Shown here: positions 37,908 to 45,900 of the stretch, one piece after another
How the letters are laid out: each line of letters begins with the position of its first letter
Numbering within the stretch: the stretch's first letter is position 1
Assembly (NCBI GenBank): GCA_016177775.1
Contig: JACOUQ010000015.1
Location: 285,354 to 349,353, forward strand
DNA from: Geobacter sp.
GTDB lineage: Bacteria; Desulfobacterota; Desulfuromonadia; Geobacterales; Geobacteraceae
Direction: 5' to 3'
DNA length: 64,000 bases
Made by a program: the position numbers and the translations under genes
Notes under the pieces: generated by a model
What the model was told of the DNA's origin: nothing
The model's input: the letters and a program-made list of their open reading frames with translations, nothing else
Databases searched by the model: none

Positions 37908-38261
37908 ATGAGGAAGCGGACTCTTAAAAAGGGGCTCAACCTGCTGAATGCCGGGATTGTGGCGGTGATCCTGGCAACTTTCTATCACTCCGGCATTGCC
38001 TGGCTGTTCGGGCTCTCCTCTGCCGGGGAAACGTCATTAATCTTTCTCGGTCTTTTGTGGGGAGGTATACTCGGCGGCGCCGGGATCATGGTGGCCATGT
38101 TCGGGCTTCTGCGCCGGGCACTGCCGGGGGAAAGTATCCGCATGGCTCCGGCGGTGACTCTTCTGGTTCTACTTGCGACAATATTCCTCATCCTCTGGTT
38201 CGCTTCCTCAAAGACACCCGTGCAGCCGCGTTTGGCGCCGGGGGAAACCATCACGATCTAA
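37908..38261 (+). CDS. small integral membrane protein, unknown
   Basis: 117 residues with three hydrophobic segments (about 12-32, 40-66 and 78-100), a basic N-terminus and a short hydrophilic tail. No family recognised. It starts three bases after the YciO-like gene and is followed by a terminator that closes this operon and marks the left edge of the accessory island. Confidence 0.65.
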   Translation: MRKRTLKKGLNLLNAGIVAVILATFYHSGIAWLFGLSSAGETSLIFLGLLWGGILGGAGIMVAMFGLLRRALPGESIRMAPAVTLLVLLATIFLILWFASSKTPVQPRLAPGETITI

Positions 38262-38275
38262 CTTGTTGCTTTGCT

Positions 38276-38312
38276 AGCCGCCGCAAGCCGTTAATGGCCG
38301 GGCGGCTTTTTT
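38276..38312 (+). terminator. intrinsic terminator before the RM island
   Basis: A 7-bp GC-rich stem (AGCCGCC, 38276-38282, with GGCGGCT, 38301-38307), with extra pairing in its loop, is followed by six T. It separates the pnp-to-37.9 kb genes from hsdM. Confidence 0.8.
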
Positions 38313-38381
38313 CATTCCCGGACCAATGGTTTTACAAGACAAAGTTCCCAGGGCAAATGCCCTTTCGAGGAGATTTACCAA

Positions 38382-39902
38382 GTGTTGACAGGTGAAAACA
38401 AATCAAAGATTGACAGGATATGGGATGCGTTCTGGTCCGGGGGGATTTCCGATCCCCTGCGGGTGATCGAGCAGATTTCATACCTGCTGTTCATCAAGCG
38501 TCTGGACGACATACACACAGCCAAGGAGAAGAAGGCCAATCGGCTGGGCAAGCCTATCGAGGAGCCGATATTCGGGTCGAAGCAGGATCATCTGCGCTGG
38601 TCGCGCTTCCGGGAGTTCGAGGCTGGGGAAATGTTCCGCGTGGTCAGCCAGGAGGTCTTCCCCTTCATCAAGAACCTGCACGGCAATGAGGAAAGCGCCT
38701 ACGCCCGGCACATGAAAGACGCCATCTTCATGATTCCCACGCCGAGCCTCCTGGAGAGGGTGGTGGAGCAGATCAGCCAGGTGCCGATGGAAGACCGGGA
38801 CACCAAAGGGGACCTGTACGAGTACATGCTCTCCAAGCTTACCACCGCCGGCAGAAACGGCCAGTTCCGCACCCCCCGGCATATCATCAGGATGATGGTG
38901 GAGCTGATGCAGCCCCGGCCAGATGACATCATCTGCGACCCGGCCTGCGGCACGGCGGGCTTTCTGGTGGCGGCCGGCGAATACCTGCGCGAGCACCATG
39001 GCGACCTGCTCCACAACGAAAAGCTGAAGCGCCACTTCAACGAGAAGCTCTTCAACGGTTTCGATTTCGACTCCACCATGCTGCGCATCGCCAGCATGAA
39101 CATGATCCTGCACGGCGTGGAGAACCCGGCCATCGAGGCGCGGGACGCCCTCTCCGGCAGCGCCGGTGACATTGCCGATGCCTACACCCTGGTTCTGGCC
39201 AATCCCCCCTTCAAGGGGTCGCTGGATGAGGAGACAGTTGCCAAGGACCTCTTGCGCACGGTTAAGACCAAGAAGACCGAGCTCTTGTTCATCGCCCTGA
39301 TGCTGCGGCTGTTGAAGCCGGGCGGGCGCTGCGCGGTGATCGTGCCGGACGGGGTGCTGTTCGGCTCAAGCAAGGCGCACCTGGACCTGCGCAAGATTCT
39401 GGTTGACGGCCACAAGCTGGAGGCGATGATCTCCATGCCCTCCGGCGTGTTCCGTCCCTATGCCGGGGTCTCCACCGGGATACTGATCTTCACCAAGACC
39501 AACTCCGGTGGCACGGATCATGTCTGGTTCTACGACATGCAGGCCGATGGTTTCTCGCTGGATGACAAGCGCAATCCGGTGGAGGAGAACGATATACCCG
39601 ATGTGCTGGCTTCGTGGCTTCGGCTCCGCTCAGCCACCGGGCATTCCAATTCAGCTAGTGGAGAAGAGGACCGTGCCCTGAGCGAAGCCGAAGGGCGCAC
39701 TGCCAAATCTTTTCTTGTGCCAGTGCAGGAGATCCGCGACAACAAGTACGACCTTTCAATCAACCGTTACAAGAAGGTGGAGCATGAAGAGGTGGCCTAC
39801 GAGCCGCCGCAGGTGATCATTGCCCGGTTGGAGGCGATGGAGCGGGAGATTGCCGGGGAGTTGGCGGAGTTGGCCCTTCGACTCCGCTCAGGGACCGATT
39901 AA
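38382..39902 (+). CDS. hsdM: type I restriction-modification DNA methyltransferase (M subunit)
   Basis: N6-adenine methyltransferase subunit of a type I RM system, 506 residues. An N-terminal HsdM helical domain (MLTGENKSKIDRIWDAFW...), the SAM-binding DPACGTAGF (about 186-194) and the catalytic NPPF (274-277) are present. The start is GTG behind GAGGAGA. From about residue 409 to 440 the sequence (WLRLRSATG ... RALSEAEGR) is encoded by a repeat pair, inserted in frame between conserved segments, and the last ten residues (LALRLRSGTD) are also repeat-derived. Confidence 0.95.
   Translation: MLTGENKSKIDRIWDAFWSGGISDPLRVIEQISYLLFIKRLDDIHTAKEKKANRLGKPIEEPIFGSKQDHLRWSRFREFEAGEMFRVVSQEVFPFIKNLHGNEESAYARHMKDAIFMIPTPSLLERVVEQISQVPMEDRDTKGDLYEYMLSKLTTAGRNGQFRTPRHIIRMMVELMQPRPDDIICDPACGTAGFLVAAGEYLREHHGDLLHNEKLKRHFNEKLFNGFDFDSTMLRIASMNMILHGVENPAIEARDALSGSAGDIADAYTLVLANPPFKGSLDEETVAKDLLRTVKTKKTELLFIALMLRLLKPGGRCAVIVPDGVLFGSSKAHLDLRKILVDGHKLEAMISMPSGVFRPYAGVSTGILIFTKTNSGGTDHVWFYDMQADGFSLDDKRNPVEENDIPDVLASWLRLRSATGHSNSASGEEDRALSEAEGRTAKSFLVPVQEIRDNKYDLSINRYKKVEHEEVAYEPPQVIIARLEAMEREIAGELAELALRLRSGTD
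39614..39695. repeat. palindromic core repeats a and b, inside hsdM
   Basis: Copy a (39614-39637) reads arm GTGGC, core TTCGGCTCCGCTCA, arm GCCAC. Copy b (39674-39695) is inverted: read on the minus strand, arm GCCC, core TTCGGCTTCGCTCA, arm GGGC. The two face each other across 36 bases and lie in the hsdM frame without breaking it. Confidence 0.85.
39874..39893 (+). repeat. palindromic core repeat c, hsdM 3' end
   Basis: Arm CCC, core TTCGACTCCGCTCA, arm GGG. It encodes the last residues of HsdM and the stop follows seven bases later, so this copy has replaced the native end of the gene. Confidence 0.85.
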
Positions 39903-39906
39903 GGTC

Positions 39907-39986
39907 TGGCTTCGGCTCCGCTCAGCCACCGGGCGTCTCCGTTTGCCGGTGCGGTGGTTTTCGGTGGCTGAGCGTAGTCGAAGCCA
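39907..39986. repeat. palindromic core repeats d and e, upstream of the GIY-YIG gene
   Basis: Copy d (39907-39930) reads TGGC-TTCGGCTCCGCTCA-GCCA. Copy e (39963-39986) is inverted and reads TGGC-TTCGACTACGCTCA-GCCA on the minus strand. The pair forms a 25-bp outer stem with two mismatches around a loop of about 31 bases, ending about 20 bases before the nuclease start. Confidence 0.9.
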
Positions 39987-40006
39987 GGTTTAGGAGAATA
40001 TCCAGC

Positions 40007-40417
40007 ATGCCCTACATGTACATCCTCGAATGCGCTGATGGCAGCTACTACACGGGAAGCACCAAGGATCTTGATCGCCGTCTTTGGGAGCATCAGAACG
40101 GGCTGGGTGCTAATCATACAGCCAAGAGGCTGCCCGTGAAACTGGTCTACTGTGAGGAGTGCGACCGCATCGATGACGCGTTCTATCGGGAAAAACAAGT
40201 TCAGGGATGGAGTCGTAAAAAGAAAGAGGCTTTGATGGCGGGGGATACCAATCAATTGCATTTATTGGCGGAGTGCAAGAATGAGACGAATTGCGGGAAT
40301 GTTGGCTTCGGCTCCGCTCAGCCAACGGGTTCCGGTTTAGATTCAGAGCAGGCAACGGAGAACCTCACCCGCTCGTTGAGCGGAGTCGAAACGAGCACCA
40401 AAGGGATGGTGGAATGA
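40007..40417 (+). CDS. GIY-YIG nuclease family protein, repeat-associated
   Basis: Small single-domain GIY-YIG endonuclease-like protein, 136 residues as read. The catalytic pattern is complete: YILECADGSYYTGST at 5-19, LDRRLWEHQNG with the arginine near 28-31, and FYREKQVQGWSRKKKEAL carrying the metal-binding glutamate near 64. The native domain ends near residue 95; the last 40 residues, including VGFGSAQPTG and TRSLSGVETS, are encoded by repeats f and g. AGGAGA lies nine bases before the ATG. Its stop overlaps hsdS (ATGA). It sits between hsdM and hsdS, where RM systems need no such gene. Related free-standing GIY-YIG proteins are widespread and poorly understood. Confidence 0.88.
   Translation: MPYMYILECADGSYYTGSTKDLDRRLWEHQNGLGANHTAKRLPVKLVYCEECDRIDDAFYREKQVQGWSRKKKEALMAGDTNQLHLLAECKNETNCGNVGFGSAQPTGSGLDSEQATENLTRSLSGVETSTKGMVE
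40301..40396. repeat. palindromic core repeats f and g, 3' end of the GIY-YIG gene
   Basis: Copy f (40301-40326) reads GTTGGC-TTCGGCTCCGCTCA-GCCAAC with a 6-bp arm pair. Copy g (40371-40396) is inverted and reads GCTCGT-TTCGACTCCGCTCA-ACGAGC, also 6 bp. The cores agree while the arms differ and still pair. Both are translated as the tail of the nuclease. Confidence 0.9.
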
Positions 40418-41610
40418 GCGGGTGGAGAACTGTCTCACTTGGTGATTTTGCCGACTCTGTTGATTACGGAGTAACGGCATCTGCGAGTCAACAACCTTCC
40501 GGGCCGAAGTTCCTCCGAATCACAGATATTCAGAATGGAGAGGTAAACTGGGAAACTGTTCCGTGGTGTGAATGCGATGCCCGCTCTGCTGCCAATTCAC
40601 GGCTAAAGCCTGGTGACATTGTTTTTGCAAGGACGGGAGCAACAACCGGAAAAAGCTTTCTTATCCGTGAATGCCCTGATGATGCGGTATTTGCATCGTA
40701 CCTCATACGGGTGCGTGTTGGTAATTCGATTGAGCCTTGCTACCTCAGCCATTTTTTCAGCTCTCCTGATTACTGGGCACAGATTACCCAGAGCGCTCGC
40801 GGAGTTGCTCAGCCTGGAGTTAACGCATCAACCCTAAAGACCCTCAAAATTCCTCTCCCCCCACTCCCCGAACAAAAGCGCATCGCCGCCATCCTCGACA
40901 AGGCCGATTCTATCCGCCGCAAGCGGCAGGAGGCGGTTCGGTTGACCGAGGAACTGCTGCGTTCGGTGTTTCTAGAGATGTTTGGTGACCCGGTGGAGAA
41001 TGCCAAGAATTGGCCTTTAATGCCAATGGGGTTAGCAATACGAGCCATCGAAACAGGGTGGAGTGCAAACAGTGAAGATCGCCTACGCTTAAATGGCGAA
41101 TGGGCAGTGTTGAAAATCAGCTCAGTTACGTCGGGGCGCTTTCTTTCTGGAGAATGTAAGGTCGTTGCTGAAGGTTTGATTGACCGAGAACTTCTAACTC
41201 CAAAACGTGGTGATCTGTTGTTCAGTCGGGCGAATACCCGCGAACTTGTTGCAGCTACCTGTCTTGTAGAACAGGATGAGCCCAAACTGTTTCTACCAGA
41301 CAAGCTGTGGAAAATAATCCCTGACGAGAAAATCACTTGCACTGAGTATCTTCGTTATTTGCTGGCTCATCCGGGATTTCGTGAAAAGCTCACAAAACAA
41401 GCCACAGGAACAAGCGGCTCAATGCTGAATATTTCACAAGCTAAGGTTCGTGGCATTGAAATGCCAGTGCCACCGATAAGGCTGCAGAAGGAATTTGCCA
41501 CTTTTGTTTGGCGTAACTACAGCATCAGAAACAATCTGGAAACAGCTTTTCAATCAGGTGACACCCTCTTCAACTCCCTCCTGCAACGCGCTTTCAAGGG
41601 GGAGTTGTGA
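40414..41610 (+). CDS. hsdS: type I restriction-modification specificity subunit
   Basis: DNA-recognition subunit, 398 residues, with two target-recognition domains (about 1-145 and 195-345), each followed by a conserved spacer helix. The central spacer holds IPLPPLPEQKRIAAILDKAD, and the C-terminal one MPVPPIRLQKEFATFV. The ATG at 40414 overlaps the nuclease stop. An upstream in-frame extension is repeat sequence and is rejected. The recognition domains are visibly richer in A+T than hsdM and hsdR, as usual for hsdS genes reshuffled by transfer. Confidence 0.93.
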   Translation: MSGWRTVSLGDFADSVDYGVTASASQQPSGPKFLRITDIQNGEVNWETVPWCECDARSAANSRLKPGDIVFARTGATTGKSFLIRECPDDAVFASYLIRVRVGNSIEPCYLSHFFSSPDYWAQITQSARGVAQPGVNASTLKTLKIPLPPLPEQKRIAAILDKADSIRRKRQEAVRLTEELLRSVFLEMFGDPVENAKNWPLMPMGLAIRAIETGWSANSEDRLRLNGEWAVLKISSVTSGRFLSGECKVVAEGLIDRELLTPKRGDLLFSRANTRELVAATCLVEQDEPKLFLPDKLWKIIPDEKITCTEYLRYLLAHPGFREKLTKQATGTSGSMLNISQAKVRGIEMPVPPIRLQKEFATFVWRNYSIRNNLETAFQSGDTLFNSLLQRAFKGEL

Positions 41611-41612
41611 AG

Positions 41613-41726
41613 CCAATAGGACTATAAGACAAATGGGACTTATGGGACGAAATAGGACTGTAGGTTTGCAAATCGTATCGCTGTTAAATATGTCCCAATT
41701 GTCTTATAAGTCTCGTAAGTCCCATG
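41613..41726. repeat. fold-back element with GAC every 8-10 nt, hsdS to four-helix gene
   Basis: In the left arm GAC triplets recur at 41620, 41628, 41637, 41646 and 41656 within AATAGGACTATAAGAC-like units. In the right arm GTC recurs at 41692, 41701, 41710 and 41719, exactly every 9 bases, as the inverted unit. The spacer is about 33 bases. It starts three bases after the hsdS stop and ends about 20 bases before the next start codon. Confidence 0.88.
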
Positions 41727-41745
41727 CCTTTAAAAGGAACTCCCC

Positions 41746-42362
41746 ATGACTGAGGGCTTCATCCCGCCCCATGGCGGTTACCAGAAACTGCTCTCCTACC
41801 AGAAAGCCGAAATCGTCTTCGACGCCACGGTCTATTTCTGCGACCGCTTCATCGATCGGCGCAGCCGCACCCATGACCAGATGGTGCAGGCGGCACGCTC
41901 CGGCAAGCAGAACATCGTCGAAGGGAGCATGGCCTCCGGCACCTCCAAGGAAATGGAAATCAAGCTGACCAACGTGGCCCGCGCCAGCCAGGAAGAGCTG
42001 TTGGCAGACTTTCGCGATTTTCTGAGAACAAAAGGGCAGCCGATTTGGGATAAAGAGAGCAAAGAGCAAAATATGTCAGAGGCCTTGGAAGAAACAGGAC
42101 TAATAAGACATCTGGGACAAATGAGACGTATATGTCTTCTGCGCCCAATTCGTCTTATGAGTCCTACGAGATCTATAAGCCTTTCATCGAGACCCGGCCG
42201 CCTGAGGTCGTGGCTAATATCATCATCTGCCTGATTCATCAGACCAACTACCTGCTGGACCGCCAATTGAAACAACTGGAAGCGGCATTCCTCAAGGAAG
42301 GCGGTCTGCGAGAGCGGATGACCCGCGCCCGCCTTGATTCGCGGAAGAAGGGGCGCCCATGA
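41746..42362 (+). pseudogene. four-helix-bundle protein with suffix domain, frameshifted
   Basis: Residues 1-90 match the four-helix-bundle (23S rRNA intervening-sequence, S23-like) family: ARSGKQNIVEGSMASGTSKE and LTNVARASQEELLADFRDFL are its core. The C-terminal part, YKPFIETRPPEVVANIIICL to ARLDSRKKGRP, is the suffix domain often joined to it, but lies in another frame. Loss of one base near 42066 (GAGCAAAAT, for an expected GAGGCAAAA) would explain this; restoring it gives about 205 continuous residues. The linker between the halves is the in-frame repeat at 42095-42172. As it stands, a 162-residue truncated product would be made. The family has no settled function. Confidence 0.8.
42095..42172. 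repeat. 9-nt-period fold-back element inside the four-helix gene
   Basis: GAC recurs at 42098, 42107, 42116 and 42125, exactly every 9 bases, in ACTAATAAGACATCTGGGAC. GTC recurs at 42134, 42152 and 42161 as the inverted arm. In the ancestral frame each 9-mer encodes three residues (NKT, SGT, NET), so the element lengthens a linker without shifting the frame. It belongs to the same family as the copy at 41613-41726. Confidence 0.85.
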
Positions 42363-42400
42363 GCAACTTCAACTTCCTCACCAGCAAGTCTACCCTTGAT
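42359..42400 (+). pseudogene. possible remnant of the original hsdR start
   Basis: The ATG at 42359 overlaps the stop of the four-helix gene and encodes MSNFNFLTSK, close to MSNFTFLNTN at the hsdR start 632 bases downstream. The similarity fades after about ten codons and the frame stops at about 42451. It looks like an old hsdR 5' end left behind when the toxin-antitoxin pair entered. Confidence 0.45.
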
Positions 42401-42430
42401 CTTTCCATGTCCATAACGTACAATTTGTAC
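42396..42430 (+). promoter_or_regulatory. toxin-antitoxin promoter with palindromic operator
   Basis: TTGATC (42396-42401) and TACAAT (42419-42424) are separated by exactly 17 bases. The -10 box lies inside the perfect palindrome GTACAA-T-TTGTAC (42418-42430), a good candidate operator for autorepression by the antitoxin or the complex. Confidence 0.7.
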
Positions 42431-42447
42431 AAATGGAGGTTGTCATC

Positions 42448-42699
42448 ATGACAAAAATATCAACAGCAGAAGCCCGCAACGATTTTGCCGATGTCATCAA
42501 CAGGGCATCGTTCGGCAAGGAACGCTTTGTCCTGACCCGCCGAGGTAAAAAACTGGTAGCGATTGTACCGGTTGAAGACCTGGAGCTTCTCGAAGAGATG
42601 GAAGACCGAATGGACGTTGCAGCGGCCAAGGCGGCCCTGGCAGAATCCGACGAGCGGGTTTCATATCAGGACTTGCGGCATGAGCTGGGGCTTAAATGA
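42448..42699 (+). CDS. Phd/YefM-type antitoxin
   Basis: 83-residue antitoxin. The N-terminal MTKISTAEARNDFADVINRA followed by RGKKLVAIVPVEDLELL is typical of Phd/YefM DNA-binding antitoxins; the acidic C-terminal half would wrap the toxin. GGAGGT lies seven bases before the ATG at 42448, making it better than the ATG at 42433. It overlaps the toxin gene by four bases (ATGA). Confidence 0.88.
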   Translation: MTKISTAEARNDFADVINRASFGKERFVLTRRGKKLVAIVPVEDLELLEEMEDRMDVAAAKAALAESDERVSYQDLRHELGLK

Positions 42700-42953
42700 C
42701 CTATCGGATTGAGCTGACCAAGGCGGCTGAACGCGATTTAATGTCTGCCCCCAAACCAATGCTGAAACGGTTGGATGCCTGCATCCTTGGGCTGGCAGAC
42801 GATCCCCTTCCGCCGGGAGTAAAAAAGCTCAAAAACAGTGACGGCTTGTACCTTGTGAGAGTAAGCGATTATCGCATAATCTACCGTATTGAGCAGGAAA
42901 TTTTGACTGTCCTGGTTGTCAAGATAGGCCACCGCCGGGAAGTTTATCGTTAG
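42696..42953 (+). CDS. RelE/ParE-family toxin
   Basis: 85-residue toxin of the RelE/ParE superfamily: YRIELTKAAERDL at the start, a central GVKKLKNSDGLYLVRVSDYRIIYRI core (given here only as family hallmark), and the C-terminal VVKIGHRREVYR. RelE-type members cut mRNA on the ribosome; ParE types poison gyrase. The basic C-terminal segment with KIGHRREVY favours the RelE type. Start lies in the antitoxin stop. The pair is inserted between the four-helix gene and hsdR. Confidence 0.9.
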   Translation: MTYRIELTKAAERDLMSAPKPMLKRLDACILGLADDPLPPGVKKLKNSDGLYLVRVSDYRIIYRIEQEILTVLVVKIGHRREVYR

Positions 42954-42990
42954 CATCAATTGTCTTTTTCAATGATATCCCGGAGGGGTA

Positions 42991-45900
42991 GTGTCCAATT
43001 TCACCTTCCTCAACACCAACTGGCCCGACCTCTTTGAGACCGCCCGCGAAGCGGAGCAGAACGTCAACAGTGCCCCCCGGACCAGTTGCTTCTACGCCCG
43101 TCGCTCGCTGGAGCGAGCGGTGAAGTGGCTCTACGCCAATGACACCTATCTCAAGCAACCCTACGCCGACAACCTGGCCGCCCTGATCCACGAACCGACC
43201 TTCCGGGATAACCTGGAACCCTGCCTCTTCCCCAAGATCCTCACCATCCAGAAAATCGGCAACCTGGCTGTCCATAGCGATAAGCCGATCAGCAGCAGCG
43301 ATTCCCTCCACACTCTCAAAGAACTCTTCCATGTCCTCTACTGGCTGGCCCGCAGCTATTCCCCAAATGCGGCGGTCATCGGCAAACCGCTTTTCGACAT
43401 CGGCAAAATCCCCCTGAGAGATGGCGCTATTGCTGATAAAAATGCCGAGCAGTTGGTGAAGCTGCAAGGGGACTTACGGGACAAAGAGGACATATTAGCA
43501 GCCAAAGATGTGGAGTTGGCAAAGACACAAGACGAGATCGAGGCCCTCAAAGCCAGGATTCAGGAGTATAAGGAGCGCAACAAAAAGACCCCCGACGATC
43601 ACGATTACAGCGAGGCGGAAACCAGGGATTACTTCATCGACCTGCTGTTGAAGGAGTCTGGCTGGGACCTGAATGCCCCGGATGTGCTGGAATACCCGGT
43701 GCAGGGGATGCCCAACGACAAGGGGGAGGGTTTTGTCGATTACGTGCTGTGGGGTGACGATGGCCTCCCCCTGGCGGTAGTGGAGGCAAAGCGGACAAGG
43801 AAGGACTCGCGCATCGGCCAGCAGCAGGCCAAGCTGTACGCCGATTGCCTGGAGCGGATGAGGGGGCAGCGCCCGCTCATCTTCTTCACCAATGGTTACG
43901 AAACCTGGCTCTGGGACGACCTGAACTATCCGCCCCGCAAGGTGCAGGGGTTCTACAAGAAGGACGAGCTGCAACTTCTCATCAATCGACGAACCAGCAT
44001 CAGGGAGATCACCAGCGCCACCATCAACAAGGCCATCGTCGAACGTTACTACCAGCACGAAGCCATCCGCCGCACGGCAGAGGATTTCCAGAAACGGAAG
44101 CTGCGCAAGGCGCTGCTGGTCATGGCTACCGGTACCGGCAAGACTCGCACCGTGATCGCCTTGATCGAACTGCTCCAAAAATGCAACTGGATCAAGCGGG
44201 TGCTGTTCCTGGCCGACCGCAACGCCCTCTTGACCCAGGCCGGCAACGCCTTCAAGGAGCATCTGACCCATTCCAGCCCGGTCAACATCACCAAGATCAA
44301 GGACGACACCACCAGCCGGATCGTGCTCTCCACCTATCCGACCATGATGAACTGCATCGATGAGGCCAAGGGGGGGGACAAGCGCTTCAGTCCCGGTCAT
44401 TTCGACCTGATAGTCATCGACGAGGCCCACCGCTCGGTCTACCAGAAGTTCCGCGCCATCTTCGAGTATTTCGACGCCCTGCTGCTGGGGTTGACCGCCA
44501 CGCCACGGACCGAGGTGGACCGCAACACCTATCGGCTGTTTGAGCTGGAGAAAGGGGTCCCCACCTTCTACTACGAACTGGAAAAGGCGGTTGCTGACGG
44601 CTTCCTGGTGCCCCCTCGGGCGCATTCCGTGCCGCTCAAGTTCCAGCGGGAAGGGGTGAAGTACAATGAACTCTCTCCCGAGGAACAGGCCGAGTACGAG
44701 GAGATGTTCTGGGACGAGGAGGCCGGCGGCATGCCGGAGCAGATCGAGTCATCGGCGCTGAATAACTGGCTGTTCAACAAGGACACGGTGGACAAGGTTC
44801 TGGAACACCTGATGCGCTACGGGGTCATGGTGGCGGGGGGAGACAGGCTCGGCAAGACGATCATCTTTGCCAAGAACCACAACCACGCCCTGTTTATCCA
44901 GGAGCGCTTCGACACAAACTATCCCCACCTGAAGGGCAAGTTCTGCCGGGTGATCGACAACTACGAATCTTACGCCCAGACCTTGATTGACGACTTCTCG
45001 GTTAAGGAGAACGACCCGACCATCGCCATTTCGGTCGATATGCTTGATACAGGCATCGACGTTCCGGAGATCGTCAACCTGGTCTTCTTCAAGCTGGTCC
45101 GCTCCAAGACCAAGTTTCACCAGATGATGGGGCGCGGCACCCGGCTCTGCAAGGATCTGTTCGGGCCGGAGAAGGACAAGCAGGAATTCTACGTCTTCGA
45201 CTACTGCCAGAACTTCGAGTTCTTTGCCGAAAACCCGGAAGGGGTGGAGAGCGGCAGCCAGGAATCGCTCAGCAAGAAGATCTTCAAGCAGCGGCTGGAC
45301 CTCCTGCTACGGCTGCAACACCCGGACTACCCGGCCACTGACGGCGAGCATCGCCTGCGGTGCGGCCTGGAGGATACCCTGCACAGCGAGGTGTCGGTGA
45401 TGAACCCGGACAACTTCATCGTCCGCCCCCATCGCCGGCACTTGGAGAAATACAGCGCCAGGGAGCAATGGAACAACCTGAGCGTGGAGGATGAACTGGA
45501 AGTGAGGCTCCATCTGGCGGGCCTGCCGGCGGAGCTTCCCCAGGAAGACGAGACTGCCAAGCGCTTTGACCTCTTGCTGCTGAACCTTCAGCTGGCCCTG
45601 CTGGAGAAATCCGGCTTCTTTGGCCGCTACCGGGACAAGGTGATGGAGATCGCCGCCCGGCTGGAAGGGAAAGGGACCATCCCGATGGTGGCGCAGCAGA
45701 TGGAGCTGATCCTGGATCTGCAAACCGAGGGGTACTGGACCGGTATCACCCTGCCACTGCTGGAGGAGGTGCGCGTCCGCCTGCGGGAGCTGATCAAGTT
45801 CCTGGACAAGGGGGAGGCGAAGATCGTCTATACCGACTTTACGGACACCATCGGCGAACAGTCGGAAATCTACGTGCAGGGCTATGCCAGCGCCGAAGAG

